Assembly (NCBI GenBank): GCA_018241145.1 | Contig: JAFEEJ010000254.1 | Span: 1-34,818, forward strand | DNA: 34,818 nt | Direction of reading: 5' to 3' | Origin: Pseudomonadota bacterium | GTDB taxonomy: Bacteria; Pseudomonadota; Gammaproteobacteria; Xanthomonadales; Rhodanobacteraceae | In this document: piece by piece, positions 21,889 to 31,392 of the stretch | Numbering within the stretch: position 1 is the first letter of the stretch | Layout of the letters: each line of letters opens with the position of its first letter | The notes under the pieces: model-generated | What the model saw: only the letters and a program-made list of their open reading frames with translations | Told to the model about the DNA's origin: nothing | Database searches by the model: none | Program-made: the position numbers and the translations under genes

Positions 21889-23325
21889 ATGAGTCATGAC
21901 ATCCGTTCCGCGCAGCGTCCCGCGCCGGACCGCCCGCTGGCCGATATCGCCGACTACGTGCTGGACCATCGCATCGATTCGACCGAGGCTTTCGAAACCG
22001 CGCGCTACATGCTGATGGATTCGCTCGGTTGCGCCATGCTGGCGATGAAGTTTCCGCAGTGCGTCGAACACCTCGCGCCGATCGTGCCGGGCGCCACGCT
22101 GGAGAACGGCGCGCGCGTTCCCGGCACCTCGTTGCAGCTGGATCCTGCGCAAGCCGCCTTCTGCATCGGTACCCAGATCCGCTGGCTGGATTTCAACGAC
22201 ACCTGGCTCGCCGCCGAATGGGGCCATCCATCGGACAACCTGGGCACGATCCTGGCGGTGGGCGACTGGCTGTCGCGTTCGCAAGGCAAGTCGCTGAGCG
22301 TGCGCGATGCGCTGGGCTGGGCGATCAAGGCGCACGAGATCCAGGGTGGCTATGCGCTGAAGAACAGTTTCAACCGGGTCGGACTCGATCACGTGATCCT
22401 GGTGAGGCTGGCTTCCACGGCGGTCGCCACCGCCATGCTCGGCGGCAATCGCGAGCAGGTGATCGATGCCGTCTCCAACAGCTGGATCGACGGCGGCGCA
22501 TTGCGCACCTACCGTCATGCGCCGAACACCGGGCCACGCAAGAGCTGGGCGGCCGGGGATGCCTGTCGCCGCGCGGTGATCCACGCGTTGAACGCCGTGC
22601 AACACGGCGAAACGGGTTATCCGTCGGCGCTCAGCGCGAAAACCTGGGGCTTTTACGACGTTGCCTTCGGCGGCAAACCGTTCGAGTTCGAACGCCCTTT
22701 CGGCAGTTACGTCATGGAGAACGTGCTGTTCAAGATCAGCTATCCGGCCGAATTCCATGCCCAGACCGCCGTGGAGTGCGCGATGCGTTTGCATGGTCAG
22801 GCCGCAAAGCGCCTCGACGAAATCGAGCGCATCGAGATCGAAACCCAGGAGGCGGGCGCACGCATCATCGACAAGACCGGTCCGCTGGCCAATTACGCGG
22901 ATCGTGACCACTGCATCCAGTACATGGTGGCGGTCCCGTTGATCTTCGGGCGCCTGACGGCGGACGATTACACCGACGCCGTGGCTGCCGATCCGCGCAT
23001 CGATGCCTTGCGCGCAAAAATGACCGTGACCGAGAACCCGCAGTTCACCCGCGATTATTTCGATCCGGACAAGCGCTTCATCGGCAATGCCGTGCGGGTT
23101 TTCTTCAAGGACGGGACCTCCACCGAACGGGTGGCGATCGATTACCCCATCGGGCACCGGCGGCGTCGCGCCGAGGGCATGCCGGTGCTCAAGGCCAAGT
23201 TCGAGGGCGCCGTGGCTGGCCACTTGCCCGCCCGGCAGGCGCAGCAGCTTGTTCAGCTTTGTGCAGACGGCGCGAGGCTGGAAGCCGCGCCATTGTCGGA
23301 ATTCCTAGGTTTTTTCGCTAGTTGA
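21889..23325 (+). CDS. prpD: 2-methylcitrate dehydratase
   Basis: Iron-sulfur-independent dehydratase of the methylcitrate cycle, forming cis-2-methylaconitate. The 478-residue length fits the MmgE/PrpD family. Landmarks are LADIADYVLDHRIDS near the N-terminus, ARYMLMDSLGCAMLAM, QIRWLDFNDTWLAAEWGHPSDNLG, KAHEIQGGYALKNSFNRVGLDH, NSWIDGGALRTYRHAPNTGPRKSW, and the C-terminal IDYPIGHRRRRAEGMP with the conserved substrate-binding Arg run. The start ATG at 21889 (MSHDIRSAQ) is preferred over an upstream in-frame start at 21859. A possible -10 (CACAAT, 21853-21858) lies 30 nt upstream. It is separated from prpC by three reverse genes. Confidence 0.94.
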   Translation: MSHDIRSAQRPAPDRPLADIADYVLDHRIDSTEAFETARYMLMDSLGCAMLAMKFPQCVEHLAPIVPGATLENGARVPGTSLQLDPAQAAFCIGTQIRWLDFNDTWLAAEWGHPSDNLGTILAVGDWLSRSQGKSLSVRDALGWAIKAHEIQGGYALKNSFNRVGLDHVILVRLASTAVATAMLGGNREQVIDAVSNSWIDGGALRTYRHAPNTGPRKSWAAGDACRRAVIHALNAVQHGETGYPSALSAKTWGFYDVAFGGKPFEFERPFGSYVMENVLFKISYPAEFHAQTAVECAMRLHGQAAKRLDEIERIEIETQEAGARIIDKTGPLANYADRDHCIQYMVAVPLIFGRLTADDYTDAVAADPRIDALRAKMTVTENPQFTRDYFDPDKRFIGNAVRVFFKDGTSTERVAIDYPIGHRRRRAEGMPVLKAKFEGAVAGHLPARQAQQLVQLCADGARLEAAPLSEFLGFFAS

Positions 23326-23388
23326 ATGCAGGGATGACTTGCCGATGAACGGCGCAATCCCCACTGGCATCAAATGTTTGTTTTTTGC

Positions 23389-23394
23389 TAAACT
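23389..23394 (+). promoter_or_regulatory. Extended -10 element for ompA-like gene
   Basis: TAAACT with an upstream TG (TTTGCTAAACT), 117 nt before the ATG at 23511. The long leader contains the palindrome GATCCCGCGGGATC at 23413-23426 within a larger stem closed by CGACG/CGTCG, which may stabilise the mRNA. Confidence 0.5.
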
Positions 23395-23510
23395 GCGCGT
23401 GCCTCGACGGCGGATCCCGCGGGATCACGTCGCCATGCAGCAAGGTGTACGCGTTTTGTGCGTTCCACCGGGGTGGTGGGGGCGCAGAGAAACAACAAAA
23501 GGAGACTCCG

Positions 23511-24815
<1,305 letters not shown>

Positions 24816-24840
24816 GACTCGGCAACGAGTCGGCAACAAG

Positions 24841-24870
24841 AAAAAGCCCGGCGTGAGCCGGGCTTTTTTT
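24841..24870 (+). terminator. Intrinsic terminator of the ompA-like gene
   Basis: Stem AGCCCGGC/GCCGGGCT with a GTGA loop, flanked by five A before and seven T after. It sits 26 bp past the stop, immediately before the tandem repeats. Confidence 0.93.
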
Positions 24871-24971
24871 GTGCGATCGTCCATGATCGCGGTAGGTGCG
24901 AACAACGCAGGAGCGCAAGAGGTTCCCATTGTTGAACGCCACAAGCAGCCATCCTTGGCCGCACGAATTTT
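24871..24971. repeat. Two-hairpin repeat, tandem copy 1
   Basis: First of two head-to-tail units with a 101-bp period, about 93% identical over 94 bp (7 differences). Each unit has a hairpin GCGATC-GTCCAT-GATCGC at its left end and a GGCCATCCTTGGCC-type hairpin at its right end. The 24816-25086 gap between the ompA-like gene and kbl contains only the terminator and these repeats. Confidence 0.9.
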
Positions 24972-25071
24972 GTGCGATCGTCCATGGTCGCGGTAGGTGC
25001 GAACAACGCAGGAGCGCAAGGGATTCCGATTGTTGAACGCCACAAGCGGACATCCCTGGCCGCACTCTTGA
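24972..25071. repeat. Two-hairpin repeat, tandem copy 2
   Basis: Second unit of the 101-bp tandem repeat, in the same orientation as the first. The left hairpin is slightly changed (CCATGGTCGC for CCATGATCGC) and the right hairpin reads GCGGACATCCCTGGCCGC. Confidence 0.9.
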
Positions 25072-25086
25072 ACAATGCCTTGCCCC

Positions 25087-26289
25087 TCACGGATTCTTGA
25101 GCAACCCCAACGCGCGCCCCGCCGCCGTGAATGCCTCGATTGCGCGATCCAGATGGTCGCGCGTGTGCGCAGCCGACATCTGCGTGCGGATGCGCGCCTG
25201 TCCCTGCGGCACGACCGGGAAGAAAAAGCCGATCGCGTAGATGCCGCGCTCCAGCAGTTTTGCCGCGAACTGTTGCGCGAGCTTGGCGTCGCGCACCATC
25301 ACGGGCACGATCGGGTGCGTGCCCGGCTTGATTTCGAATCCCGCGGCGGTCATTTTTTCGCGAAAGTGGCGTGTGTTTTCCAGCAGCCTTCCACGCAGGT
25401 CGCCCGCCTCGCCGAGCATGTCGAAGACTTCGATGCCGGCGGCCACGACGTGCGGCGGCAGCGAATTGGAAAACAGGTAGGGACGGGAACGCTGGCGCAG
25501 CATCTCGATGATCTCGCCGCGGCCGGTGGTGAATCCGCCGACCGCACCGCCCAGCGCCTTGCCCAGCGTGCCGGTGAAGATGTCGATCTTGTCCATCACG
25601 CCGTTGACTTCGGCGGAACCACGGCCGGTGGCGCCGAGGAAGCCGGTGGCGTGGCATTCGTCGATGTGCACCATCGCGCCGTACTGCCGCGCCAGCGCGG
25701 TAATGCGATCCAGCGGCGCGATGAAGCCGTCCATCGAGAACACGCCGTCGGAGGAAATCAGCTTGCTGCGCGCGGCGGCGGAGTCCGCGGCCTGCAATTG
25801 CTTTTCCAGGTCCGCCATGTCGCAGTTCGCATAACGGAAACGCTTCGCCTTGCACAGGCGGATGCCGTCGATGATCGAGGCGTGGTTCAGCGCGTCCGAA
25901 ACGATTGCGTCCTGTTCACCCAGCAGCGGTTCGAACAGGCCGCCATTGGCATCGAAACATGCGGCGTAGAGGATCGCGTCGTCCGTGCCGAAGAATTTCG
26001 CGATCTTCGCTTCCAGTTCCTTGTGCAGGTCCTGCGTGCCGCAGATGAACCGCACCGAGGCCATGCCGAAGCCGTGTGTGTCGAGCGCCTTCTTCGCCGC
26101 TTCGATCAGGCGCGGATGATCGGCCAGCCCGAGGTAATTGTTGGCGCAGAAGTTCAACACGCGGCGGCCATCGGCCAGCGTGATCTCCGCCGACTGCGGC
26201 GAGGCGATGATGCGTTCGTTCTTGAACAGGCCGCTGTCGCGGATGGATTCGAGTTCTTCGCTGAAACGTACTTGCGCGGCGTAGGTCAT
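25087..26289 (-). CDS. kbl: 2-amino-3-ketobutyrate CoA ligase (glycine C-acetyltransferase)
   Basis: PLP enzyme of the alpha-oxoamine synthase family that cleaves 2-amino-3-ketobutyrate with CoA into glycine and acetyl-CoA, completing threonine catabolism with Tdh. The 400-residue length matches E. coli Kbl (398). Motifs are [16 protein letters not shown] near residue 45, [34 protein letters not shown], the Asp/His pair in [14 protein letters not shown], and the Schiff-base Lys in [14 protein letters not shown]. The ATG at 26289 starts [17 protein letters not shown]. It lies 146 bp downstream of tdh on the same strand, separated by a dispersed repeat. Confidence 0.97.
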   Translation of the reverse strand: MTYAAQVRFSEELESIRDSGLFKNERIIASPQSAEITLADGRRVLNFCANNYLGLADHPRLIEAAKKALDTHGFGMASVRFICGTQDLHKELEAKIAKFFGTDDAILYAACFDANGGLFEPLLGEQDAIVSDALNHASIIDGIRLCKAKRFRYANCDMADLEKQLQAADSAAARSKLISSDGVFSMDGFIAPLDRITALARQYGAMVHIDECHATGFLGATGRGSAEVNGVMDKIDIFTGTLGKALGGAVGGFTTGRGEIIEMLRQRSRPYLFSNSLPPHVVAAGIEVFDMLGEAGDLRGRLLENTRHFREKMTAAGFEIKPGTHPIVPVMVRDAKLAQQFAAKLLERGIYAIGFFFPVVPQGQARIRTQMSAAHTRDHLDRAIEAFTAAGRALGLLKNP

Positions 26290-26300
26290 GGCCTGTTTCC

Positions 26301-26406
26301 TTTGCGACAATCCATGATCGCCGCTTGAAGAATTCATCTTGCAAATTTCGGCATTCCGCACCCATGAAGACCGGGAGTGGCCATCCATGGCCACACTTTT
26401 CGACAA
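26301..26406. repeat. Diverged copy of the two-hairpin repeat
   Basis: Between tdh and kbl. A left arm GCGACAATCCATGATCGC resembles the first hairpin of the 24871/24972 units, and the right hairpin is a perfect GTGGCCAT-CC-ATGGCCAC (26377-26394) followed by ACTTTTCGAC. The interior is diverged, so this is a family member rather than a recent copy. Confidence 0.65.
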
Positions 26407-26435
26407 CAGCATGCATCGATTTTTCCGGATACCGC

Positions 26436-27470
26436 CTAATTCCAACTGCACACCACCTTGCCGCAACTGCCGGAAGCCATCAGGTCGAAGCCCTGCTGGA
26501 AATCGTCGATCGCGAGCTGGTGGGTCAGGACTTTCTGCAGCGGGAAGCCGGTCAGCAGCATCTGCGTCATCTTGTACCAGGTTTCGTACATGCGCCGGCC
26601 GTAGATGCCGTGCAGCACCAGCCCCTTGAAAATCACGCGATCCCAGTCGATGCCGGTGCCGCGCGGCAGGATCCCGAGCAGGGCGATCCTGCCACCGTGG
26701 TACATCGCATCGAGCATGTCGTTGAAGGCGCGTGGATTGCCGCTCATCTCCAAGCCCACGTCGAAACCTTCCATGTGCAGGTCGGCGATGACGTCCTTCA
26801 ACGATTCCTTCGCCACGTTGACCACGCGGGTCGCGCCCATGTCCGCGGCGAGCTGCAGCCGGTACTCGTTGACATCGGTGACCACCACGTTGCGTGCGCC
26901 GACGTGGCGCGCGATGCCCGCGGCGATGATGCCGATCGGCCCGGCGCCGGTGATCAGCACGTCCTCGCCGATCAGGTCGAATTCCAGCGCGCAATGCGCG
27001 GCGTTGCCGTAGGGATCGAAGAAGGCGGCCAGCGACGATGGAATCTGGTCCGGGATCGGCCACAGGTTCGAGGCCGGCATGGCGAGGTATTCCGCGAACG
27101 CGCCGTTGCGGTTGACGCCGATGCCGATGGTGTACGGGCACAGGTGCGGCCGTCCGGCGCGGCAGTTGCGGCACATGCCGCACACGATGTGGCCTTCCGC
27201 GGAAACGCGCTGGCCGACGCTGTAACCGCGCACGCCGGGGCCGATGTCGACGATGTGGCCGACGAATTCATGCCCGATCACCAATCCGGGCTTTATGTTG
27301 CGCTGCGACCATTCATCCCAGTTGTAGATGTGCAGGTCGGTGCCGCAGATCGCGGTCTTTTCCAGCTTGATCAGTACTTCATTGGGGCCGATCGGGGGAA
27401 CCTGCACCTCCTCCATCCAGATTCCCTTGCCGGCTTCGCGCTTGACCAGCGCCTTCATCATCTGGGGCAT
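26436..27470 (-). CDS. tdh: L-threonine 3-dehydrogenase
   Basis: Zinc-dependent medium-chain dehydrogenase that oxidises threonine to 2-amino-3-ketobutyrate with NAD+. The 344 residues show the catalytic-zinc Cys in [16 protein letters not shown] (near residue 42), GHEFVGHIV with the His/Glu ligands, and the structural-zinc cysteines in [15 protein letters not shown]. The Rossmann motif [17 protein letters not shown] and [14 protein letters not shown] follow. The ATG at 27470 follows GGGAGAG; an internal Met ([17 protein letters not shown]) aligns with the E. coli start and cannot be excluded. Candidate -10 TAAAAT lies at 27523-27518. The order here is tdh then kbl, opposite to the E. coli kbl-tdh operon. 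Confidence 0.96.
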   Translation of the reverse strand: MPQMMKALVKREAGKGIWMEEVQVPPIGPNEVLIKLEKTAICGTDLHIYNWDEWSQRNIKPGLVIGHEFVGHIVDIGPGVRGYSVGQRVSAEGHIVCGMCRNCRAGRPHLCPYTIGIGVNRNGAFAEYLAMPASNLWPIPDQIPSSLAAFFDPYGNAAHCALEFDLIGEDVLITGAGPIGIIAAGIARHVGARNVVVTDVNEYRLQLAADMGATRVVNVAKESLKDVIADLHMEGFDVGLEMSGNPRAFNDMLDAMYHGGRIALLGILPRGTGIDWDRVIFKGLVLHGIYGRRMYETWYKMTQMLLTGFPLQKVLTHQLAIDDFQQGFDLMASGSCGKVVCSWN

Positions 27471-27517
27471 GGAAACTCTCCCGTGGACAGTGGTCGATCC
27501 ATTCGCATGGTCCGGCA

Positions 27518-27523
27518 ATTTTA
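27518..27523 (-). promoter_or_regulatory. -10 element for tdh
   Basis: TAAAAT in the context GCTGATAAAATTG on the reverse strand, 48 nt before the tdh start. No good -35 is seen. Confidence 0.4.
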
Positions 27524-27615
27524 TCAGCCATCCATGCCGCGCTTCGCGTCCGCCCTTCGTGCGCGCCGCTTTTTTGCCGGCGCAGCCGCAGGTCGCCGCG
27601 TCCGCTCGCAACACC

Positions 27616-27773
27616 AAGGAAACCTCTGATTTATTGAGGTTCCTGCGTGCAGGGATGCACCGCACGCGGATCAAACACGGCAAGTGTTTGATCCGTCGAA
27701 GCCGAGTCCGGACATGTGCCGGACTCGGCGTGCTCTGACAAATCCCGGATGGATTTGTTTAGAGCTTCCCAAA
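27616..27773. repeat. Cluster of five consecutive stem-loops (MITE- or REP-like element)
   Basis: Within the gene-free 27471-27812, five hairpins follow one another. They are an AGGAAACCTC/GAGGTTCCT stem with one bulge (27617-27644), GCGTGC/GCACGC (27645-27667), a 12-bp CGGATCAAACAC/GTGTTTGATCCG (27667-27695), an 11-bp GCCGAGTCCGG/CCGGACTCGGC (27701-27729), and GCTCT..ACAAATCC/GGATTTGT..AGAGC (27732-27765). The outer ends are related in inverted orientation (GGAAACCTCTGA and GGAAGCTCTAAA), which suggests a small mobile element. The rest of the gap holds only the tdh promoter region. Confidence 0.75.
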
Positions 27774-27812
27774 GTGAATTATAAGCGCGGACGCCGCGCG
27801 CGAGCCCGCGCG

Positions 27813-29846
27813 CTAGGCGCCGCCGGCGACGGACAGACTGTCCTGTTCATCCTGCAGCACGCGCCAGCGTTGCGCATCCATCGGCCGCGCGAAGTGGTAG
27901 CCCTGCAACCGGTCGACGCCGTGGCGTTCGAACCACGCCTGTTGCGCGGCGTTTTCCACGCCTTCCACGGTGACCTCCAGCCCGAGACTGTGCGCCAGCG
28001 TGACGATCGCCGCCACGATCGCGGCGGTGCGCGGATCCACCAGCACCTCGTTGCCGAAACTGCGGTCGATCTTCAGGCAGTCCACCGGCAGCGCGCGCAG
28101 GTGGCTCAGGGACGAATAGCCGGTGCCGAAATCATCCAGCGACACGCTCACGCCCAGCGCGCGCAGGCGGGTCAGGCATTCGGTGGCACGGTCCATGTCG
28201 TCCAGCGCGCCGGATTCGAGTACTTCCAGTTCCAGCCGCTGCGGGTCGAGCCCGGTCGACGCCAGCACCGCGCGCACCAGTTCCGGGAAATGCTCGCGCT
28301 GGAAGCTGCGCGTGGAAATGTTCACCGCCACGGTCAGCGGCTTGCCCGCGTGCGAACGCCATTGCTGCGCTTCGCGGCAGGCGCGTTCGAGCACGTGGCG
28401 GTCGAGATCCTCGATCATGCCCAGCCGTGCCATTTCGTCGATGAACATGTCCGGTGCCAGCAGGCCGCGCTTGGGGTGTTGCCAGCGCACCAGCGATTCC
28501 GCGCCGGCGAATTGGTGGTTGCCGGCGGCCAGCAGCGGCTGGAAGTACAACTCGAATTCGCCGCGCAGCAACGCCCGCCGCAATTCGGCCTGCAAGCCGA
28601 GCCGCGTCAGCACCAGCGAATTCATTTCGGTCGAATAGAAATTGAAGCGGTTGCCGCCCTCGCCGCGGGCCAGTTGCGCCGCGGCTTCCGCGGCGGCGAT
28701 CAGCGGCGCGGCCTGGGTGGCGTCGTCCGGCGACAAGGCGATGCCGATGCTGGCGGACAAGGCCAGCTCACGGTCGCCGCTGTAGAACGGCGCGCGCAAG
28801 GCGGCCAGCAGGTTGTCCGCGCTCGCCGCCAGGTCGTCGGTGGTGTGCACATGCGGAACGATCTGCACCAGCCTCCACTCCGAAAGGCGCGCCGGCCGCG
28901 GCCATTGCGGCAACGCGCATTCCTCCACACGCGCGGCCGCCTGCGCCATCACCGCCTCGGCGGCAACCACGCCCAGCGAGCTGCTCAGCATGTCGGCCTG
29001 GTCGATGCGCACCAGCAGGGCGGCGGTGCGCTGGTTGGTGCCGCGCAGGGTGGATTCCAGATCCGACAGCAATCGCCGACGGTTGGGAAAGCCCGTCACC
29101 GGATCGAAGTCGCGCAGTCGTCGCAACGCGGTATCGGCGCGTTCGTAACGCAGGCGTTCGTCTTCGAGCAGCCACACCACCAGGCCGTAACCGATGAACA
29201 ATTGCGCGATCAGATCCAGCACGCCGATGTAAGGCGCCCAGCTGAGGCGCACGCCGAACTCGGTTTCCGCGATCAGGATCACCAGCGCGTGCAGCAGTTC
29301 CACGCCGTACGCGCCGATCGCGAAAGCCGCGACCCGCGCGCCCAGCCCCGAGCGTCGCGCCCGCCGCCACAACAGGATCGCCACGATCAGGTAGGCGGCG
29401 CCGGTGAGCGCGTAACGCAAGCCGCTGCGCAACATCACGCGTTGCGTCGAAGCCGAGGGAGGGCCGGCGAACAACAGCATGGTGACGACCCCGAGCAGGA
29501 CCGAAATGCCCAGCAGCCCCCATACCATGCGTTGCGTGGGCGGATGGCGCCCGAGCACGGCCATCGTTCCCAGTGCCAGCAGCGCGATCTGCAGGTACGC
29601 CGCGGTCAGCGACGCCGCGCTGATCGTCATGCGCAATGGCAGCGCGCCCATCGGCGGATCGCCGAAGTTGGACGACAGCATCGCCGCGACCAGGTACAGC
29701 GCCAGCGCGACGAACGAGAGCCCCCACAGCCGCAGGTATTCCAGCTTCGAGACGCGGTAGTAGTAGGCGAAAATGGACGCCTGGGCGATCGCGCAGCCTG
29801 CCTGCGCGAGGTACAGCACCAGATCGAGACCACGCGCTGCGTCCAT
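27813..29846 (-). CDS. Membrane-bound EAL phosphodiesterase with degenerate GGDEF domain
   Basis: The 677-residue protein begins with about seven to eight membrane helices (residues 8-230). A GGDEF domain follows (about 240-400), starting RLRDFDPVTGFPNRRRLL. The catalytic GGDEF loop has become LSEWR, so cyclase activity is very unlikely. The EAL domain (about 415-665) keeps the residues for cyclic-di-GMP hydrolysis. AESLVRW carries ESL in place of EAL but retains the Glu, and TVAVNIS, LELEVLES, DDFGTGYSSL, LKIDRSF, EVTVEGVE and LQGYHFARPM follow. I infer an active c-di-GMP phosphodiesterase with an N-terminal membrane sensor. The ATG at 29846 is divergent from miaA. Confidence 0.9.
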   Translation of the reverse strand: MDAARGLDLVLYLAQAGCAIAQASIFAYYYRVSKLEYLRLWGLSFVALALYLVAAMLSSNFGDPPMGALPLRMTISAASLTAAYLQIALLALGTMAVLGRHPPTQRMVWGLLGISVLLGVVTMLLFAGPPSASTQRVMLRSGLRYALTGAAYLIVAILLWRRARRSGLGARVAAFAIGAYGVELLHALVILIAETEFGVRLSWAPYIGVLDLIAQLFIGYGLVVWLLEDERLRYERADTALRRLRDFDPVTGFPNRRRLLSDLESTLRGTNQRTAALLVRIDQADMLSSSLGVVAAEAVMAQAAARVEECALPQWPRPARLSEWRLVQIVPHVHTTDDLAASADNLLAALRAPFYSGDRELALSASIGIALSPDDATQAAPLIAAAEAAAQLARGEGGNRFNFYSTEMNSLVLTRLGLQAELRRALLRGEFELYFQPLLAAGNHQFAGAESLVRWQHPKRGLLAPDMFIDEMARLGMIEDLDRHVLERACREAQQWRSHAGKPLTVAVNISTRSFQREHFPELVRAVLASTGLDPQRLELEVLESGALDDMDRATECLTRLRALGVSVSLDDFGTGYSSLSHLRALPVDCLKIDRSFGNEVLVDPRTAAIVAAIVTLAHSLGLEVTVEGVENAAQQAWFERHGVDRLQGYHFARPMDAQRWRVLQDEQDSLSVAGGA

Positions 29847-29969
29847 CGGTTGCAGACCTTGTCGGAACTCAACCCCATCCCGCCGCAGCCGCGACCCCTG
29901 CCGCGGCCGAACATCCGCCTATCAGACCGCGGCGGGCGCGCCGTGTAAAGCGGCGCCGCCGCATGACAC

Positions 29970-29975
29970 TAGAAT
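29970..29975 (+). promoter_or_regulatory. -10 element for miaA
   Basis: TAGAAT ends 6 nt before the miaA ATG (29982), so a transcript starting at normal distance would begin at or next to the A of the start codon. The mRNA might therefore be leaderless. Confidence 0.4.
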
Positions 29976-29981
29976 GCGGCG

Positions 29982-31010
29982 ATGCCAGCAGCGCGCGCGA
30001 TCGACACACGACCCCCCGCGATTTTCCTGATGGGGCCGACGGCATCGGGCAAGACCGCGCTGGCGTGCGCCTTGGCCGAAGCCTTCCCGCTGCAACTGGT
30101 CAGCGTGGATTCGGCGCTGGTCTATCGCGGCCTGGACATCGGCAGCGCCAAGCCGGATGCGGCCACGCTGGCGCGCCACCCGCACCGGTTGATCGATATC
30201 CGCGATCCCGCCGAACCGTATTCCGCGGCGGACTTCCGCGAGGATGCCCTGCGCTCCCTGCGGGAGATCACCGCGAGCGGGGCCGTGCCGTTGCTGGCGG
30301 GAGGCACCGGCCTGTATTTCCGTGGATTGCAATTCGGCCTTTCCGACCTGCCGCCGGCGGATCCAGCGTTGCGCGCCCGCCTCGCGGCCGAGGCCGCCGG
30401 CACGGGCTGGCCGGCGTTGCACGCACGACTCGCCGCGCGCGATCCGGTAGCCGCCGCACGCATCGGTCCGCAGGATGCGCAACGCATCCAGCGCGCGCTG
30501 GAAGTGATCGAGTCGAGCGGCCGGCCGCTGTCGCAATTGCGCGACGGTGTGCGCTCGAAATTGCCGTACCGCCTGTTGAAACTCGCGCTGGTGCCGCGTG
30601 ACCGCGCGGTCCTGCACGCGCGCATCGCCCGGCGCTTCGATGCGATGCTGTCCGGCGGTTTCCTGGACGAGGTCCGCGCCTTGCGCGAACGCGGCGACCT
30701 GCATCCCGGATTGCCCGCGCTGCGCGCGGTCGGCTATCGCCAGGCATGGCAGCATCTGGACGGCGAATTCGACGCACGCGAATTCCGCCAGCGCGCGATC
30801 TTCGCCACCAATCAGCTCGCCAAGCGCCAGCTCACGTGGTTGCGCGGCGAACACGATGCGCGAATCCTGGATGCGGACGACCCGCACGTGGTCGTGCGCG
30901 CCGCCGATGCATTGCGGCTGTTCCTGGGCGGGCAGGCGCCTGCGGGCAGGCGCGGTGCTATGCTTGACCTCCCGGCCATCGCCGGAACTGACTCGCAAGC
31001 AGAAGAATAG
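29982..31010 (+). CDS. miaA: tRNA dimethylallyltransferase
   Basis: Transfers the dimethylallyl group to A37 of tRNAs reading UNN codons (i6A37, first step to ms2i6A). The 342 residues carry the P-loop GPTASGKT at residues 18-25. Further signatures are [19 protein letters not shown] (DSxQxYRG variant with Ala for Gln), [43 protein letters not shown] and [10 protein letters not shown]-terminal zinc-finger-free region contains [17 protein letters not shown]. The start is close to a candidate -10 and no strong ribosome-binding site precedes it. The gene leads the conserved miaA-hfq-hflX-hflK-hflC cluster. Confidence 0.96.
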   Translation: MPAARAIDTRPPAIFLMGPTASGKTALACALAEAFPLQLVSVDSALVYRGLDIGSAKPDAATLARHPHRLIDIRDPAEPYSAADFREDALRSLREITASGAVPLLAGGTGLYFRGLQFGLSDLPPADPALRARLAAEAAGTGWPALHARLAARDPVAAARIGPQDAQRIQRALEVIESSGRPLSQLRDGVRSKLPYRLLKLALVPRDRAVLHARIARRFDAMLSGGFLDEVRALRERGDLHPGLPALRAVGYRQAWQHLDGEFDAREFRQRAIFATNQLAKRQLTWLRGEHDARILDADDPHVVVRAADALRLFLGGQAPAGRRGAMLDLPAIAGTDSQAEE

Positions 31011-31026
31011 AAAAGGGGACTCCACC

Positions 31027-31308
31027 ATGTCCAAGAGCCAGTCGTTGCAGGACCCGTTCCTGAATGCCTTGCGCCGCGAACACGTGCCGGTGGCCATCTA
31101 CCTCGTCAACGGCATCAAGCTGCAGGGCACGATCGAATCGTTCGACCAGTTCGTGGTGCTGCTGCGCAACCAGGTCAGCCAGATGGTGTACAAGCACGCG
31201 ATCTCCACCGTGGTGCCCGGCCGCAACGTGAAGATCGCCAGCGAAGAAACGTCGGCGGCCACGGACGATGCCGAAACCCCCGCTTCCCATCCGTCCGGGA
31301 ATGGCTGA
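31027..31308 (+). CDS. hfq: RNA chaperone Hfq
   Basis: Hexameric Sm-like protein that pairs small RNAs with mRNAs. The 93 residues match the family: [24 protein letters not shown] (in two parts) with the Gln8-like proximal-face residue and the Sm1 motif, [18 protein letters not shown], and the Sm2 motif [11 protein letters not shown] with the uridine-binding Lys-His. An acidic/Ala/Ser-rich disordered tail of about 25 residues follows. AAAAGGGG lies about 8 nt before the ATG. It sits 16 bp after miaA, likely co-transcribed. Confidence 0.98.
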   Translation: MSKSQSLQDPFLNALRREHVPVAIYLVNGIKLQGTIESFDQFVVLLRNQVSQMVYKHAISTVVPGRNVKIASEETSAATDDAETPASHPSGNG

Positions 31309-31321
31309 CCCGCGGGCCTTG

Positions 31322-31351
31322 CAGCGTGCGTGCGGCAATGCCCGCACGCTG
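31322..31351 (+). other. Stem-loop between hfq and hflX
   Basis: A 9-bp stem CAGCGTGCG/CGCACGCTG with a 12-nt GC-rich loop lies 13 bp past the hfq stop. With no T-tract it may attenuate or process the hfq-hflX transcript rather than terminate it. Confidence 0.4.
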
Positions 31352-31392
31352 AGCCGCGCGATCGGCAAGGATCGCAAGGATACGGCCGCCGC

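Noticed and set aside
21618..21890. Small reverse open frame between prpD and the TerC gene
   Set aside because: It lies over the riboswitch region, has no ribosome-binding site and has an Arg/Ala-rich composition.
24871..25071. Possible CRISPR array from the tandem repeats
   Set aside because: There are only two 101-bp units with no short repeat/unique spacer pattern and no cas gene.
27684..29948. 754-codon forward open frame opposite the EAL gene
   Set aside because: Antisense shadow, with a Gln/His/Arg-rich translation typical of reversed GC-rich genes.
31330..31392. Longer HflX start at the GTG at 31330
   Set aside because: The added residues do not resemble HflX N-termini and the region forms the hfq-hflX hairpin.
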